A stretch of DNA of 64,000 nucleotides from Acidimicrobiia bacterium (GCA_016871175.1 VFZL01000008.1:81141-145140); one strand, 5' to 3'; shown: positions 1 to 11,214, numbered from the stretch's first letter. Made by a program: numbers and translations. Notes: generated by a model from the sequence alone, not told the origin.

Positions 1-2
1 AG

Positions 3-458
3 TATTTCAGACCCATCATCCTGGATGAGCGCCACTACGAGCCGCCAGAAGTCTTTAGGCTCTATCGAGCAGCCGACGTGTGCTACGTCAGCAGCTTGCA
101 CGACGGCATGAACCTCGTGGCCAAGGAGTTCGCCTCCGCACGCGACGACGAACAAGGTGTCTTGCTGCTGAGTCGATGCGCCGGTGCGGCACGGGAACTC
201 ACGGAGGCGCTCGTCGTGAACCCGTATGACATCGAGGCGGTGGCGGACATCCTCATCGCCGCGCTCTCCATGGGGACGAAGGAGCAGCGCGAGCGGATGC
301 AGGCCTTGCGTCGCCAGATCGCGGAGCACAACGTTTATCGGTGGGCCGGACGCATATTGCTCGACGCCACTCGGCTTCGCTATCGGGAACGACTCCAGGA
401 TCGGCTGCAGATGCGCTTGTCCGCGAGACGAATCGAACGCGCCACACGCTTTGCGTGA
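3..458 (+). CDS. otsA: Trehalose-6-phosphate synthase, C-terminal part (5' end outside window)
   Basis: The frame is open from the window edge and encodes about 151 residues of the C-terminal part of a GT20 retaining glucosyltransferase, which makes trehalose 6-phosphate from a nucleotide-glucose and glucose 6-phosphate in the cytoplasm. The visible landmarks are the family's C-terminal signature: 'HDGMNLVAKEF' (nucleotide-sugar binding loop), then 'LLLSRCAGAARE' and 'ALVVNPYD'. These leave little doubt about the family. The stop lies 17 bases before the start of trehalose synthase, so both genes are probably co-transcribed. The start and the N-terminal domain are not visible. Confidence 0.9.
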   Translation, partial: YFRPIILDERHYEPPEVFRLYRAADVCYVSSLHDGMNLVAKEFASARDDEQGVLLLSRCAGAARELTEALVVNPYDIEAVADILIAALSMGTKEQRERMQALRRQIAEHNVYRWAGRILLDATRLRYRERLQDRLQMRLSARRIERATRFA

Positions 459-475
459 CTCTGCTCGCCGATCCG

Positions 476-2119
<1,644 letters not shown>

Positions 2120-2166
2120 CGCACGCAGCAACGCGAACGGCCCAGGGATGCCGATGTGACCCTGTG

Positions 2167-4644
2167 TCACGACCGCCGACGCCAAGCCGATGACCATGCT
2201 GCGAGCGCGAGGATGACCACGGCGCCGCCAGTGCCGAACCGTATCCACGATTGCCAGAGCTCAGGCGGACGGTCCCCTGCCGGCGCCATTGTGTCGACGA
2301 CATGCGCACCGAGCAACGCCACTTGATCCGTGATGCGAATGGGATTCTCCTGGGTCGGAGGCGCAGTTCCAGGCCGTTCGATGCTGAACCATCGATAGCC
2401 GGTCTCCGCCGGGAGCCACTCGAGGAACACTGTCTCGCGCATCCAGAGGACGCCGTCGAGAAGCCCCGGTTCCAGGCTTGCCATCACGCGCAGGCGGACC
2501 GATCGTCCCAGCGACTCGACCGCGATGTCGTCGCCGAGATCGCGATTCAGCACATGGAGGGTCCGAACGCTCGCGACCACGGGGACGATTGGAGCGGCCG
2601 GCCCTGCTGTCGGGTCACTTGGATCCCGTGGCTCACGCCGCAGCAACAGCCATGGGTTCGCTCGTTCCTCGTCGGTCCGATCAAGAGAGCCGGCAAAGGT
2701 GAATCGCGACCGGTCGATGAACGCCTCGGTCACACCGCCGAGGCGCACGCTTCGCGGCCCCGCGGTGATCGTGGAGAGCGGGCTCTCCGTGTCGTGGACC
2801 CGAAATGGCGTGATCAGCATTCCTGGCGTCGGCGTAAGACCGAGACGTGTCCACCAACCAGGTTTGTCAGCGTCGTTGAATGAGCCCAGCATCGGGAGGG
2901 TGGTTCGAAGGACGACGACGTCCGTGCCTGCGCGTGTTGCGTGCCCGGTGCCGACCAGGCGTTCCCAGGCCGGCGGAGGCCAGGCGACCAGGGCGACGGT
3001 GGAGACCAGCGCAGCGCCCCCAGCGCCGAGGACGGTCGCTCGGCTGAATCGCGTCGCGAATACCAGCAGCAACGAGGCGGCGACGACTGGCAAGGCATAC
3101 CACTTGAACGTCGCGACTCGGCGATGAGCCGCACTCACCCGGGCGGCGACATCGGACCGCAAGTCGCGAGTGTGTAGTCCAACCAACGCCGGGGTGAGTC
3201 GCTCCAGCAGGTGCCTCTCGAGTTGCGCACGGCTGTCGTCCAGCGCCGTGCCCTCGGGCGGCGTCACCAACACCGAGGTCGCGGCGCCAATCGATGACCG
3301 CCACAATGCCCGTCCGACCTGCGGCGGCACGAAGGCCTTCGGCGCCGCACCGTAGCGCGCCCAGTACTCGTCGTCTGGCGGCTGGAGACGATCGACATCG
3401 AACGGCACGCGCGGCATCCAGGCGCGCATGGACGCCGTTCCTGTGATGCCGGGCAATCGCGGTGTGAGTGATGCGGACGCCGCAGCGCCGCGCGCAGGCA
3501 CAATGGCCGCAACCTCGAACTGTCCAGTATCGCTGCCTATCGATCCGTCGCGGTGCTTGACGGGATACTCGAGCGAGACCGCTTCGCCCACCGATGCACT
3601 CAGACGTGTCGCGGTCCACTCGGTCAGCAGGATCGGCGGGTGTTCGAGCTCCTCGGCCTTCACATCCGGAGCCACGGCTTGCAGCTCGATGCTCGTGACG
3701 AACGAATAGGGCACTTCGCGGTCACCCAGTCGAATGCGCGACACCATCGTGGTCAGCGCTGGTGTCGGGATTGCTCCGATCGCAAGCGAGGACTCCGTGA
3801 CAGCCTCGATGACCGGATCGTCAAGGGTGCCGTCTCGGCTGCCGACAAGCCACCCGCGGAGTGCCGGGTCGGCGCGCACGTGCAGTCCGTAGTCGTCGAG
3901 GGTCAGAATGGGCGCGACGTCAATCCGGAGGCCAGCCGTGCTACCCGCGGTGGGGGCCGTCAGCCGCGCGTCGTCTGTCACGATCGCATTGACGCGTCCT
4001 TCCCACATCGAGCCGGCCTGCAGCGTCCTGAGCGAGACGTACGCCGCCAACGCGTCGCGCGATGTGTCGAGCGGGGACAGGGCGCCGATCGCGTCGGCGC
4101 GCTCAGCCACGCGGAGCCTGAGCGAACGCACCGAGTCGTCACGTCGCCCGTGCAACGTCCACAATGGCACGTCTGCAGCGAATGGGATGGTGATGGTGGC
4201 GTATGCGCCGACGTTCGTGGCCAACGCGGATGCCAGCGCCGAGCTCAGCACGACGTCATCCTCCGATGGCCCGTGGATGGTGGATCGATCGTGAAAACGC
4301 CAGAAGCGATCGTCGACACCGTAGATGATGACGTGCGGGATCGGCGACTCGCGTCCGTCAACCGTCGCCGTGCCGTCCAGCACGATGATCGGCACGGCGT
4401 TGCCGAGAACGGCGTGCTGCTCGGCCAACGCCTCCCGCACGAAACGCGGCGCGACCAGAGCGGCCGAGGCACGTCCGAGCCTCGGGGTGAGCTCCCTCTC
4501 GAATCGACCGACGATCGATTGCTGAAGGAGCACCGGTAGACTCGCACACACGACCGCCAATGCTAGGGCAAGCACAGGACCGAATCGCGTTCGGCGAGAG
4601 GCGCTGAGGTTCGAGGGCGATGGCATACTGGCACCAGGCCTCAC
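2167..4644 (-). CDS. Divergent FtsX/MacB-type permease-like membrane protein
   Basis: 825 residues with one N-terminal membrane segment (about 22-42), a very large extracytoplasmic region, two adjacent segments (about 515-532 and 536-556), a second large region and a C-terminal segment (about 795-815). Residues 424-448 ('DDEYWARYGAAPKAFVPP...LW') resemble a conserved stretch of large FtsX-like ABC permeases of Planctomycetes and Acidobacteria, and 'VVLSSALASALATNVGAYATI' resembles a MacB periplasmic core. The usual C-terminal three-helix FtsX domain is not obvious, and no ATPase gene is adjacent. It is the last gene of a minus-strand operon, 23 bases after the barrel gene. The start is either the GTG at 4644 or the ATG at 4626. 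The transport role is inference. Confidence 0.55.
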   Translation of the reverse strand: MRPGASMPSPSNLSASRRTRFGPVLALALAVVCASLPVLLQQSIVGRFERELTPRLGRASAALVAPRFVREALAEQHAVLGNAVPIIVLDGTATVDGRESPIPHVIIYGVDDRFWRFHDRSTIHGPSEDDVVLSSALASALATNVGAYATITIPFAADVPLWTLHGRRDDSVRSLRLRVAERADAIGALSPLDTSRDALAAYVSLRTLQAGSMWEGRVNAIVTDDARLTAPTAGSTAGLRIDVAPILTLDDYGLHVRADPALRGWLVGSRDGTLDDPVIEAVTESSLAIGAIPTPALTTMVSRIRLGDREVPYSFVTSIELQAVAPDVKAEELEHPPILLTEWTATRLSASVGEAVSLEYPVKHRDGSIGSDTGQFEVAAIVPARGAAASASLTPRLPGITGTASMRAWMPRVPFDVDRLQPPDDEYWARYGAAPKAFVPPQVGRALWRSSIGAATSVLVTPPEGTALDDSRAQLERHLLERLTPALVGLHTRDLRSDVAARVSAAHRRVATFKWYALPVVAASLLLVFATRFSRATVLGAGGAALVSTVALVAWPPPAWERLVGTGHATRAGTDVVVLRTTLPMLGSFNDADKPGWWTRLGLTPTPGMLITPFRVHDTESPLSTITAGPRSVRLGGVTEAFIDRSRFTFAGSLDRTDEERANPWLLLRREPRDPSDPTAGPAAPIVPVVASVRTLHVLNRDLGDDIAVESLGRSVRLRVMASLEPGLLDGVLWMRETVFLEWLPAETGYRWFSIERPGTAPPTQENPIRITDQVALLGAHVVDTMAPAGDRPPELWQSWIRFGTGGAVVILALAAWSSAWRRRS

Positions 4645-4667
4645 CAGGCCTGCCAGGCCGACCTGGC

Positions 4668-5441
4668 CTAGTACCGAACTCTCAAACCACCGCCGGCGTG
4701 CAAACCGCCAAGCTTCGGCTCGGATTCCGCCCGGGTCGTGGAGATCGTGACCGTGCCATTCGAGTAGCGGACGAGCCCTTGAACGCCGAAATAACGTGAG
4801 AAATAGTACGAGACGTCGAAGCCCGCGTTGTAGCCCCAGCGTGACCTGGTCAGCCGTTCGCGCTCGACCGTATCGATGGCGATCCGATCGAATGGAAACG
4901 TTTCGCGCAGGGTCAGATTCGTGATCGTCTCCTGCTTCACTTGAAACCAGGTGGGGCCCCCGAACGCTGTCACCGCGAGGCGATCGGTGACCGGCAGGAG
5001 CCAGAGTGCGGCCAGGTGCACCAGGAGGTCGCTCCGCTCCAGCGTCGTCGAATCGTCGAGCGTGCGAGGCTGGTTGAAGTAGAACGGGTGCGGGATGCTG
5101 CCGCGGACTGGAGCGTCCTCCGTCTTCGCCCCGAAGGTGACGCCGAACCCGAAGCCCAGGTTGCCGCGGACGCGCCCCCCCGCCGTCAGGTCGTACAGCG
5201 GCTTCCTGCCGGTCTCAGGAGACGCCGTGATGGTTGCCTCCTCCAGATTGATCTCCGGTCGCGTCACTAGATCACTGCTCCGGCTCTCGGTATCGTACAA
5301 GCCATTCAGACTGATGTACCCGTTGGCACCCCATGCTCCCCAGTTCGACGACTGGGCCCGCACGGGGGAGAGGCCGAGCGTCTCGACGAGTGCGGCGGCG
5401 AGGGCGAGGGCGCGCGTCAATTGACACCCACCGCATTCCAC
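4668..5441 (-). CDS. Outer-membrane beta-barrel protein
   Basis: 257 residues with a signal peptide ending near 'SPVRAQ', followed by alternating amphipathic strands rich in Gly and aromatic residues, and a C-terminal 'GGGLRVRY' with the terminal aromatic residue expected of a BAM-inserted barrel. The size fits an 8- to 10-stranded OmpA/OmpW-like barrel. No ligand can be named. The ATG at 5441 overlaps the protease gene by 25 bases. A TTG at 5420 overlaps the protease stop (TTGA) and would also leave a complete signal peptide, so translational coupling is likely with either start. It lies between a secreted protease and a large permease-like protein. Confidence 0.6.
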   Translation of the reverse strand: MECGGCQLTRALALAAALVETLGLSPVRAQSSNWGAWGANGYISLNGLYDTESRSSDLVTRPEINLEEATITASPETGRKPLYDLTAGGRVRGNLGFGFGVTFGAKTEDAPVRGSIPHPFYFNQPRTLDDSTTLERSDLLVHLAALWLLPVTDRLAVTAFGGPTWFQVKQETITNLTLRETFPFDRIAIDTVERERLTRSRWGYNAGFDVSYYFSRYFGVQGLVRYSNGTVTISTTRAESEPKLGGLHAGGGLRVRY

Positions 5442-7054
5442 GCCTCGCGCAGCGCCCGCACGGCGTTGCTGCCCGCCCCGTAGAGATCGGCGGCGGCCTG
5501 CAAGGTCGCCGCACGCGCCACCGAGAAGGTCGCGTTGGCTGGCATCATTTGGGTGAACGCGCGATAGGACACGCGCTCCATCTGTTCCCGATTCGCGAAT
5601 CCGATACCGGTGACCGACTGGCCGGACGTGCGGTTCGTTCCCCCTTCGATCGCCAAGTAGTACGCGTGGGAGACGATAGTGGAGTTGATATGCACGCCCC
5701 CGTTGTCTTGTGGGCCGACGTAGCGACGGCTGTAGTGATCGGGATCCCCGTAGTCGCCTGGATTCGCCAGCGAACGGATGCCGCCTGGGGTCACGACGTC
5801 TTCTCCCATGAGATACTCGGCCCGCAACGGTCCATTGCCTGCCGCCTGATGGTAGAACTCTGCTCCAGCCGCGATGATGTCCGAGAATGCCTCATTCAAG
5901 GCCCCGGACTCGTTCTCGTAGATCAACTGTGAGGAGAAGTCCGTCACGCCGTGAGCGAGCTCGTGGGCGAAGATGTCCAGCGCCCCAGCCATGTAGTTCC
6001 AATTGCGGCCCGCCAGGGTGAGGCTCGCCGGCAAGCCTTCCCCGAAGACCATGACGCCGTCACCCGCGTAGAACGCGTTCACATAGAAGAGCCCGACGAT
6101 GGAAATCGGTTGCGACAGCACGGCGTTCCGATCCACCGGGTGGACGAGGGACACCACTTCGAGATCCGCTCCGTCGAGTCCCCTCCGCCCGAAGCGTCGA
6201 TAGAAGTAGTCATAGACGTAGCCGCTGTAGGCGTGGGCGTCGATGACAGCGGGATCGCTCCAAGCGTTATCGCTGTCCTGCCCGAGGTCGTTCGGTCCCA
6301 GCGTGACGACCCCGTTGAGAAAGGCGAGCGTCCTCTGCAGATTGCCTTTCATGTCGAACGTCAGAAGCGACGGGGGGCGCATCACGTCCTGCGCGCGGTA
6401 GGTCGAGCCCACCTTGTTGATGCTGAGCTTCTTGTTGTCGCCGAGCACGCCGCGACCGCCGCCGATCGCCGCTTGCGATTTCAGATCGTTCAGCGCGCGC
6501 AGGACCGCTCCGGTTCGTGCGTCGATGAAATAGCGATAGAGGCCTTCGGATCCGAACGCGCGACCCGTGTAGGCCAGCACGAATCGACCTTCGAGGGGCA
6601 GCACGATGAGCTCTGGTTCGTAGGTGGCTGGCAGCTCGGCTCCTGACTCCCGTGCGATCGCCTCGCGCGCGTCTGCCGCAGTCAGCGTCGGTGTGACATC
6701 ATCCAGGGCAATCTGTGTCTGGACGCTGCCAAAGATGCTCATGGTGAGCCCGTCCTCGAGCTGCCGTGATAGATCCGCGCCGTACACCCGCACGCCCTTG
6801 TGAACCTGGTCGAAACGCTCGTGGGTCCTCGACTCGAGCATCGGATCGTCGCGTCGCTGGCGTAGCTTCAAACCGCCGTCGCGTGTCATGCGGTCCACCG
6901 TCGTATCCCACGAGCGCATCTCTGCGACCGACTGTGGGGCAATGCGGGACGGTTCGGTGGCGGACTGCGCTCCAACGTGGAGCGTCGCCGAAGGAGCCGT
7001 CAGCAACACGGCAAAGGCAATGGCCGCACGAAGCGGTGTGTTGGACGCTTGCAC
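5417..7054 (-). CDS. Secreted M4 (thermolysin-like) zinc metallopeptidase
   Basis: 545 residues: signal peptide (to about 29), an FTP/PepSY-type propeptide (about 40-200) and an M4 catalytic domain. The zinc site is 'HELAH' at 364-368 with the third ligand Glu388 in 'NESGALNEAFSD'. The catalytic His455 is in 'DNGGVHINSTIVSHAYY'. These are the standard M4 signatures and the length is typical. The enzyme should be exported, self-process and degrade extracellular protein. It is first in an operon with the barrel protein and the FtsX-like protein. About 200 bases without a gene lie upstream and probably hold the promoter. Confidence 0.92.
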   Translation of the reverse strand: MQASNTPLRAAIAFAVLLTAPSATLHVGAQSATEPSRIAPQSVAEMRSWDTTVDRMTRDGGLKLRQRRDDPMLESRTHERFDQVHKGVRVYGADLSRQLEDGLTMSIFGSVQTQIALDDVTPTLTAADAREAIARESGAELPATYEPELIVLPLEGRFVLAYTGRAFGSEGLYRYFIDARTGAVLRALNDLKSQAAIGGGRGVLGDNKKLSINKVGSTYRAQDVMRPPSLLTFDMKGNLQRTLAFLNGVVTLGPNDLGQDSDNAWSDPAVIDAHAYSGYVYDYFYRRFGRRGLDGADLEVVSLVHPVDRNAVLSQPISIVGLFYVNAFYAGDGVMVFGEGLPASLTLAGRNWNYMAGALDIFAHELAHGVTDFSSQLIYENESGALNEAFSDIIAAGAEFYHQAAGNGPLRAEYLMGEDVVTPGGIRSLANPGDYGDPDHYSRRYVGPQDNGGVHINSTIVSHAYYLAIEGGTNRTSGQSVTGIGFANREQMERVSYRAFTQMMPANATFSVARAATLQAAADLYGAGSNAVRALREAWNAVGVN

Positions 7055-7261
7055 CGAGGTTCTCCTTCTGGGCTAGGCCGAGGTCAGACCAGTGGACCGC
7101 ATGTCGGCGGGAGGTGTGGGCCGGGTTCGAGGGGTCAAACGACTTCTACGATAACGCGAGACGGCGGTGAGCGCGCTCACACACCGCCGATGCCGTTGCC
7201 AAATCGTGCAAGGAGTGACAAGCGCTCAGCCGAAGATGGGCGCTTGGGCCGATGGTGTCGA

Positions 7262-8149
7262 TCACTTGGCGGCAAGGACGCGTTCGACGATCGTTTTCGC
7301 CAATGGCGGACTGATCGTGCATGAGGGATCGTCAATCCGGCACTTGGCCACCGAAAGCCCGCAGCCACAGGTGCACGACTCGGAGTTCAAGGCGTTGAGC
7401 ACTTCGCCTCGCTTCCCCTCGGGCACTTGCGAGAGATCCACCCCGGGGATGTCCTTGATCTGCGAGACATCGTCATCGTTCATGCGTGACGGATCGTCGA
7501 TGCGCTTGACGTCTGCGTTGGCCTCGAGGCCGGCGAGCACTCTCGCCGTGGCCTCCGTCTCCCGTGCGTGGAGAATTCCGATATGGCGTTGCGCGATGCG
7601 TCCCTCCGTATCGAGAAAGAACGTCGTCGGCAGGGCTGCCACGCCAGGGAACCGGTCCTCGATCTCCGGTGTCGTCATCACGATCGGGTAGTTCACCTTG
7701 TACTGGGATGCGAACTCGCGCACTTTGTCGATCGGCCCTTCGTCCTCGGAGATGCCGATGACGATGAGGCGATCGCGATACTTTGTCTGGAGGGCGACGA
7801 GGTCGGGGATTTCAGCGCGACACGGGCCGCACCACGTGGCCCAGAAGTTCACGAGGACCATCTTGCCCTTCCAGTCGGTCGACGACAGCCCCTTGCCGTC
7901 CAGATCCGTGAGCGTGAACGGGTCGATGCGTGTGGGCTCTTTCAGGAGCTCGACCGTCACGCGTTCGCCAGCGTCCTTGGTGATGTCTCCGCCGTCGACG
8001 ATGGACGATACCGGGGCGTTGACAGGCTGAGCTGGCCCACACCGGACCGTGATCGACGCGACGGCGACGAGCCCAGCGAAAGCGAGCGCTCGGTTTCCGA
8101 TCATGAGAAAGATCCTAGCAGTATTGATGGCGTGTTTCATGCGGTGCAC
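7262..8149 (-). CDS. TlpA/ResA-like thioredoxin with C-terminal cysteine cluster
   Basis: 295 residues. A hydrophobic N-terminus ends in a lipobox-like 'ASITVRC' (Cys37), suggesting a periplasm-facing lipoprotein. A thioredoxin fold follows, with redox site 'WCGPC' at 106-110 and cis-proline region 'ALPTTFFLD'. After the fold there is a linker and a Cys-rich tail with Cys259, 261, 263, 270 and 277 ('CTCGCGLSVAKC...DPSC'). The tail is not part of an ordinary TlpA and resembles a metal or disulfide-relay motif. The likely role is thiol-disulfide reduction in the periplasm, possibly for cytochrome maturation, since the next upstream genes encode c-type cytochromes. ATGs at 8140 and 8104 are alternative starts. 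Confidence 0.85.
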   Translation of the reverse strand: MHRMKHAINTARIFLMIGNRALAFAGLVAVASITVRCGPAQPVNAPVSSIVDGGDITKDAGERVTVELLKEPTRIDPFTLTDLDGKGLSSTDWKGKMVLVNFWATWCGPCRAEIPDLVALQTKYRDRLIVIGISEDEGPIDKVREFASQYKVNYPIVMTTPEIEDRFPGVAALPTTFFLDTEGRIAQRHIGILHARETEATARVLAGLEANADVKRIDDPSRMNDDDVSQIKDIPGVDLSQVPEGKRGEVLNALNSESCTCGCGLSVAKCRIDDPSCTISPPLAKTIVERVLAAK

Positions 8150-8270
8150 CTCGGGGCAGGCCGCTCGTAGCCAGGCGGCACGAGCGGCGCCAGCACCCGT
8201 GCGAACCGTGCATGCAGCCGCCGCACCGACCTGTCGCGTCCGCCATCACACTGCGGACTGGGGCCCGGAG

Positions 8271-10190
8271 TCACTCACGGAGCAGCATCGGACGGTTGTT
8301 GCGCTCTTTGAGCAGCGCCAGGATGCGAGGGATATCGACGTCACCCGCGGACGTCATGAGCAGCTCCGGTGCGGCCCGGCCTGGACGTGGGCGGGTCCGG
8401 TCCCATGTCGCCATCGTGCGAAGCTGCGCTTGACGACGGGCGGGAGGCGGTGAGACGAAGTCGAAATCGAAGCCGGAGAACCCTGGCAACGTCTTCATGG
8501 TTCTCTCCGCGCCGAATCGGACCGCGTCGTACGGGTCGTCGAGCAGTTGGGCGAGGTGCGGAGGCATCCAGTCGGTGCCCGATGCCTCGCGCGCTGGGGG
8601 CCAGGCCATCGCCTGCGCGATGATGGCACGTTGACCCGCGTCGCCCTTCAACAGCCACACCAGCGAAGCGGCCACGGTACGTTCGTCGTCGGGCAGAGGC
8701 ACCTCGGGTGTGCCATACCACTGCTGCAGTGACTTACCGGTCCAGTCGAGCGTGCGATCGAGGTGACACAGGTTGCAGGCGTTGGGACGGCCGGTCTCCA
8801 CGCTCTCGCGGACCGTGGGGCTTCCGACCGTGTGGCTCCGAATCGTCTTGAGCAGCCCGTACGACGTGTACGGCATGTGGCAGTTGTAGCAGGAGCTCCC
8901 GGCTGAGTCCGCCCTGTGATGCGTATGCGCGGCCGGGTTGGCGCGCATCGGTTGATGGCAGTTCAGGCATGCCTCGTTCGATACACCTGCGATCGATGTT
9001 TGGCCGACGCGCCACTCCTCCAGCGACCGGGCATCCTCGTCGGTCTTGTGCAGCGTGTGGCACGAAGAGCAGGTCATGGTCCGGTCGGCCTGCTTCGCGT
9101 TCTTGTAGCACGGCGATTCGAGCAACCCGTTGTACTCTCGACCGGATACGCGCACCGTTCCGTTAGACCAGAATGCATCTCGAATGAACCGCGAGTCGTC
9201 TTGCAAGAGCGTCTGCATCGTCGGCGAGTCGATGTTGGCGTTCGGCTGCGCCACGAAACGGGTGTCGGATAGCTCGCCCCCTGGACGGAAGGGCAGTCCG
9301 TTCGAGTTGGCGTGGCGCTCGCCTTGCTCGTCGTAGAACTCCCACACGCCATGGCATTGCCCGCACACCTGAGACGACCGCCTGGGATCGAGGCGAGTCG
9401 GCAACACCGTCGTGGAATCGGCAGTCTTCAAGAAGTGCAACTGGTAGCGGCGCAGGGGACTGCTGTTCGCACGCACGTGTGCGTCACTCGGGCCATGGCA
9501 CGACTCGCACGCAATGCCGAACTCCGCGGTCGTCGTCTCGATGGTCTGCGTGTCCAGCGGTTGCGATCCGAACGGTGTGTCGAACCGTGGCTTGCCATGC
9601 GTGGCGTGACAGGCGAGGCAGGTGCTGTTCCAGTGCCCGGTCTCTGAGAACGTACGCTGCGTCGGAGGGTGCAGCACCGCCATCCGACGAGGGATCCAGC
9701 GCCTCTCGGCGATGAGGTACGCGCCGGGCAGCTGGCCCATGAGCCGCTGCTGTCCCGTCTCGTACCAGAAGATCTGCTGGTTGTGCGAGCCCGTAATCAT
9801 CGTCACGCGCCGCTCGATCCGCGGGCGCTGGTCAGGCGGAACCGTCGAATCCGGATCGTCGAACTCCGCGAACAACGCCTTCCCGTCCTGTCTCAGGTGC
9901 ATCGGCCGTCCGTGGACGTCCGCCACGGTCACGCCATCGAAATCGGGAATCGCGGTCTCCGGCGTCGCGACCTGCGTCATCGTTCGATGAAACGACGTAT
10001 GCCACGAGGCGTACTGGCTTGGATGACAGGCGCGGCACGTATCGGAGGAGACAAAGCCATCTCCTCGGACTTGAACGGGGCGACTGTTGATCTGGGACTC
10101 GGCTGGAAACGTGTCGCGCGTGGCGGCCCTGGTAAGGCCCAGAGCCGCCGACGCGATGATGAGAACGATGAGGAGTGGGGCCTTTGGCAA
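8271..10190 (-). CDS. Secreted multiheme c-type cytochrome, eight CXXCH motifs
   Basis: 639 residues with a signal peptide (to about 23) and eight CXXCH heme-binding motifs in order: CRACH (52-56), CLACH, CESCH, CGQCH, CSSCH, CLNCH, CYNCH and CNLCH. The spacing resembles the cytochrome c552/554 superfamily, but I cannot assign a nitrite reductase or hydroxylamine oxidoreductase. The C-terminal 150 residues have no heme motif and look helical, perhaps HEAT-like. The start lies 4 bases after the stop of the Ig-like protein, so they form one operon with the heme/copper protein upstream. Expected location is the periplasm or outer-membrane surface, in electron transfer or oxidation of an unknown substrate. 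Confidence 0.85.
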   Translation of the reverse strand: MPKAPLLIVLIIASAALGLTRAATRDTFPAESQINSRPVQVRGDGFVSSDTCRACHPSQYASWHTSFHRTMTQVATPETAIPDFDGVTVADVHGRPMHLRQDGKALFAEFDDPDSTVPPDQRPRIERRVTMITGSHNQQIFWYETGQQRLMGQLPGAYLIAERRWIPRRMAVLHPPTQRTFSETGHWNSTCLACHATHGKPRFDTPFGSQPLDTQTIETTTAEFGIACESCHGPSDAHVRANSSPLRRYQLHFLKTADSTTVLPTRLDPRRSSQVCGQCHGVWEFYDEQGERHANSNGLPFRPGGELSDTRFVAQPNANIDSPTMQTLLQDDSRFIRDAFWSNGTVRVSGREYNGLLESPCYKNAKQADRTMTCSSCHTLHKTDEDARSLEEWRVGQTSIAGVSNEACLNCHQPMRANPAAHTHHRADSAGSSCYNCHMPYTSYGLLKTIRSHTVGSPTVRESVETGRPNACNLCHLDRTLDWTGKSLQQWYGTPEVPLPDDERTVAASLVWLLKGDAGQRAIIAQAMAWPPAREASGTDWMPPHLAQLLDDPYDAVRFGAERTMKTLPGFSGFDFDFVSPPPARRQAQLRTMATWDRTRPRPGRAAPELLMTSAGDVDIPRILALLKERNNRPMLLRE

Positions 10191-10194
10191 GCAG

Positions 10195-11106
10195 CTACGG
10201 CGTCACCGTGACCTTGACCTCTCGATCGAAGAAGAGGTTTCGATCGCTGGCTCGCACGCGGAGGGTGTACTCGCCAGGGACGCTGAACGACACAGCGTTT
10301 TCGACCTTGCCGTCTTTGACCGGTGTGCTCCGTGTCTGGAACTCCGCCGCAGCTGGCCCACGATAGACCATCCACGAGACCGACGGACCTCGCGGTCCGC
10401 CGGGTCCGCCGCCACCGGCCTCACGCCGCGGGGGCGCGAGATCGGGGAGGTTGACCGGTGCCTCGAGCTGCGAGACGAGCGTGGGCGGCGTTTCCTGACC
10501 CAGGGCCGGCTTACGAGGCGGCGCCGGCTTCGGGATGCCGTCGTCGGTGTAGTTGCCCACCATGCGGAGCGTCTGGCCAGCCTTCACCGTCGAGTCTGCG
10601 GTCACGGTGATGCTGGGTGGTTTGTTGCCGATCAGTTCCTTGTCGGTTTGTCCGCCCGTGGCCGCGCCGCCGGCCGGGTCGATCTCCCACTCCGCCTGGA
10701 GCCAGCCGTACGCTTTCTCCGTCTTGCCGTTCGCCGTGATGGTCCAGATTAGTTCCTTCTTGCCCCAGTCCTTCGGCACGACGACTGTGAACAGGTTGCG
10801 CTGCATCCGCGGGTAGAAGAACGCGGGCTGTCCGCGATCGGTACCGCCCGGCTCGACGGAGTTGTTCGGGCCGACCGGGACCGACAGATGCTGGACCCAG
10901 TTCCGGTTGAGGTACCCGAAGTGCATGTTGAATGTGCCGTCGGGGTTTTTCGACCAGCCCTCGAACACCGGCTGGACGCCCTGGCCCGAGTTGAACTTGA
11001 AGTTGTTGGTGAGCTCCACGGCCTGCTGCGCGCCAACGCCGGTCGTGAAGCCGACCGCGCCGATGAGAGCTAGCGCGGCGACGGTCACACGCACTCGAGA
11101 AAACAT
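10195..11106 (-). CDS. Secreted protein with C-terminal Ig-like domain, unknown function
   Basis: The frame is open to 11199, but the ATG at 11106 starts a clear signal peptide ('MFSRVRVTVAALALIGAVGF...GAQQ'), giving about 303 residues. The N-terminal half is a conserved-looking globular region ('FNMHFGYLNRNWVQHLSVPVGPNN'). The middle is Pro/Gly-rich ('GGGGPGGPRGP'), and the last 80 residues form a beta-rich Ig/PKD-like domain ending 'DREVKVTVTP'. I recognise no enzyme motif. It lies between the cytochrome c/copper-monooxygenase-like gene (about 110 bases upstream) and the eight-heme cytochrome (4 bases downstream), which suggests a structural or binding role in the same complex. Confidence 0.6.
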   Translation of the reverse strand: MFSRVRVTVAALALIGAVGFTTGVGAQQAVELTNNFKFNSGQGVQPVFEGWSKNPDGTFNMHFGYLNRNWVQHLSVPVGPNNSVEPGGTDRGQPAFFYPRMQRNLFTVVVPKDWGKKELIWTITANGKTEKAYGWLQAEWEIDPAGGAATGGQTDKELIGNKPPSITVTADSTVKAGQTLRMVGNYTDDGIPKPAPPRKPALGQETPPTLVSQLEAPVNLPDLAPPRREAGGGGPGGPRGPSVSWMVYRGPAAAEFQTRSTPVKDGKVENAVSFSVPGEYTLRVRASDRNLFFDREVKVTVTP

Positions 11107-11214
11107 AACGAGCCTTTTGCTGATGTGCCGAGTAAGAGGAAACCGTGACGTGAGCATGGGTGGGAAGGCGGGTGCCGCCCGGCCGAAGCCGAGCGGCACG
11201 CTCGAACGCCAGAA

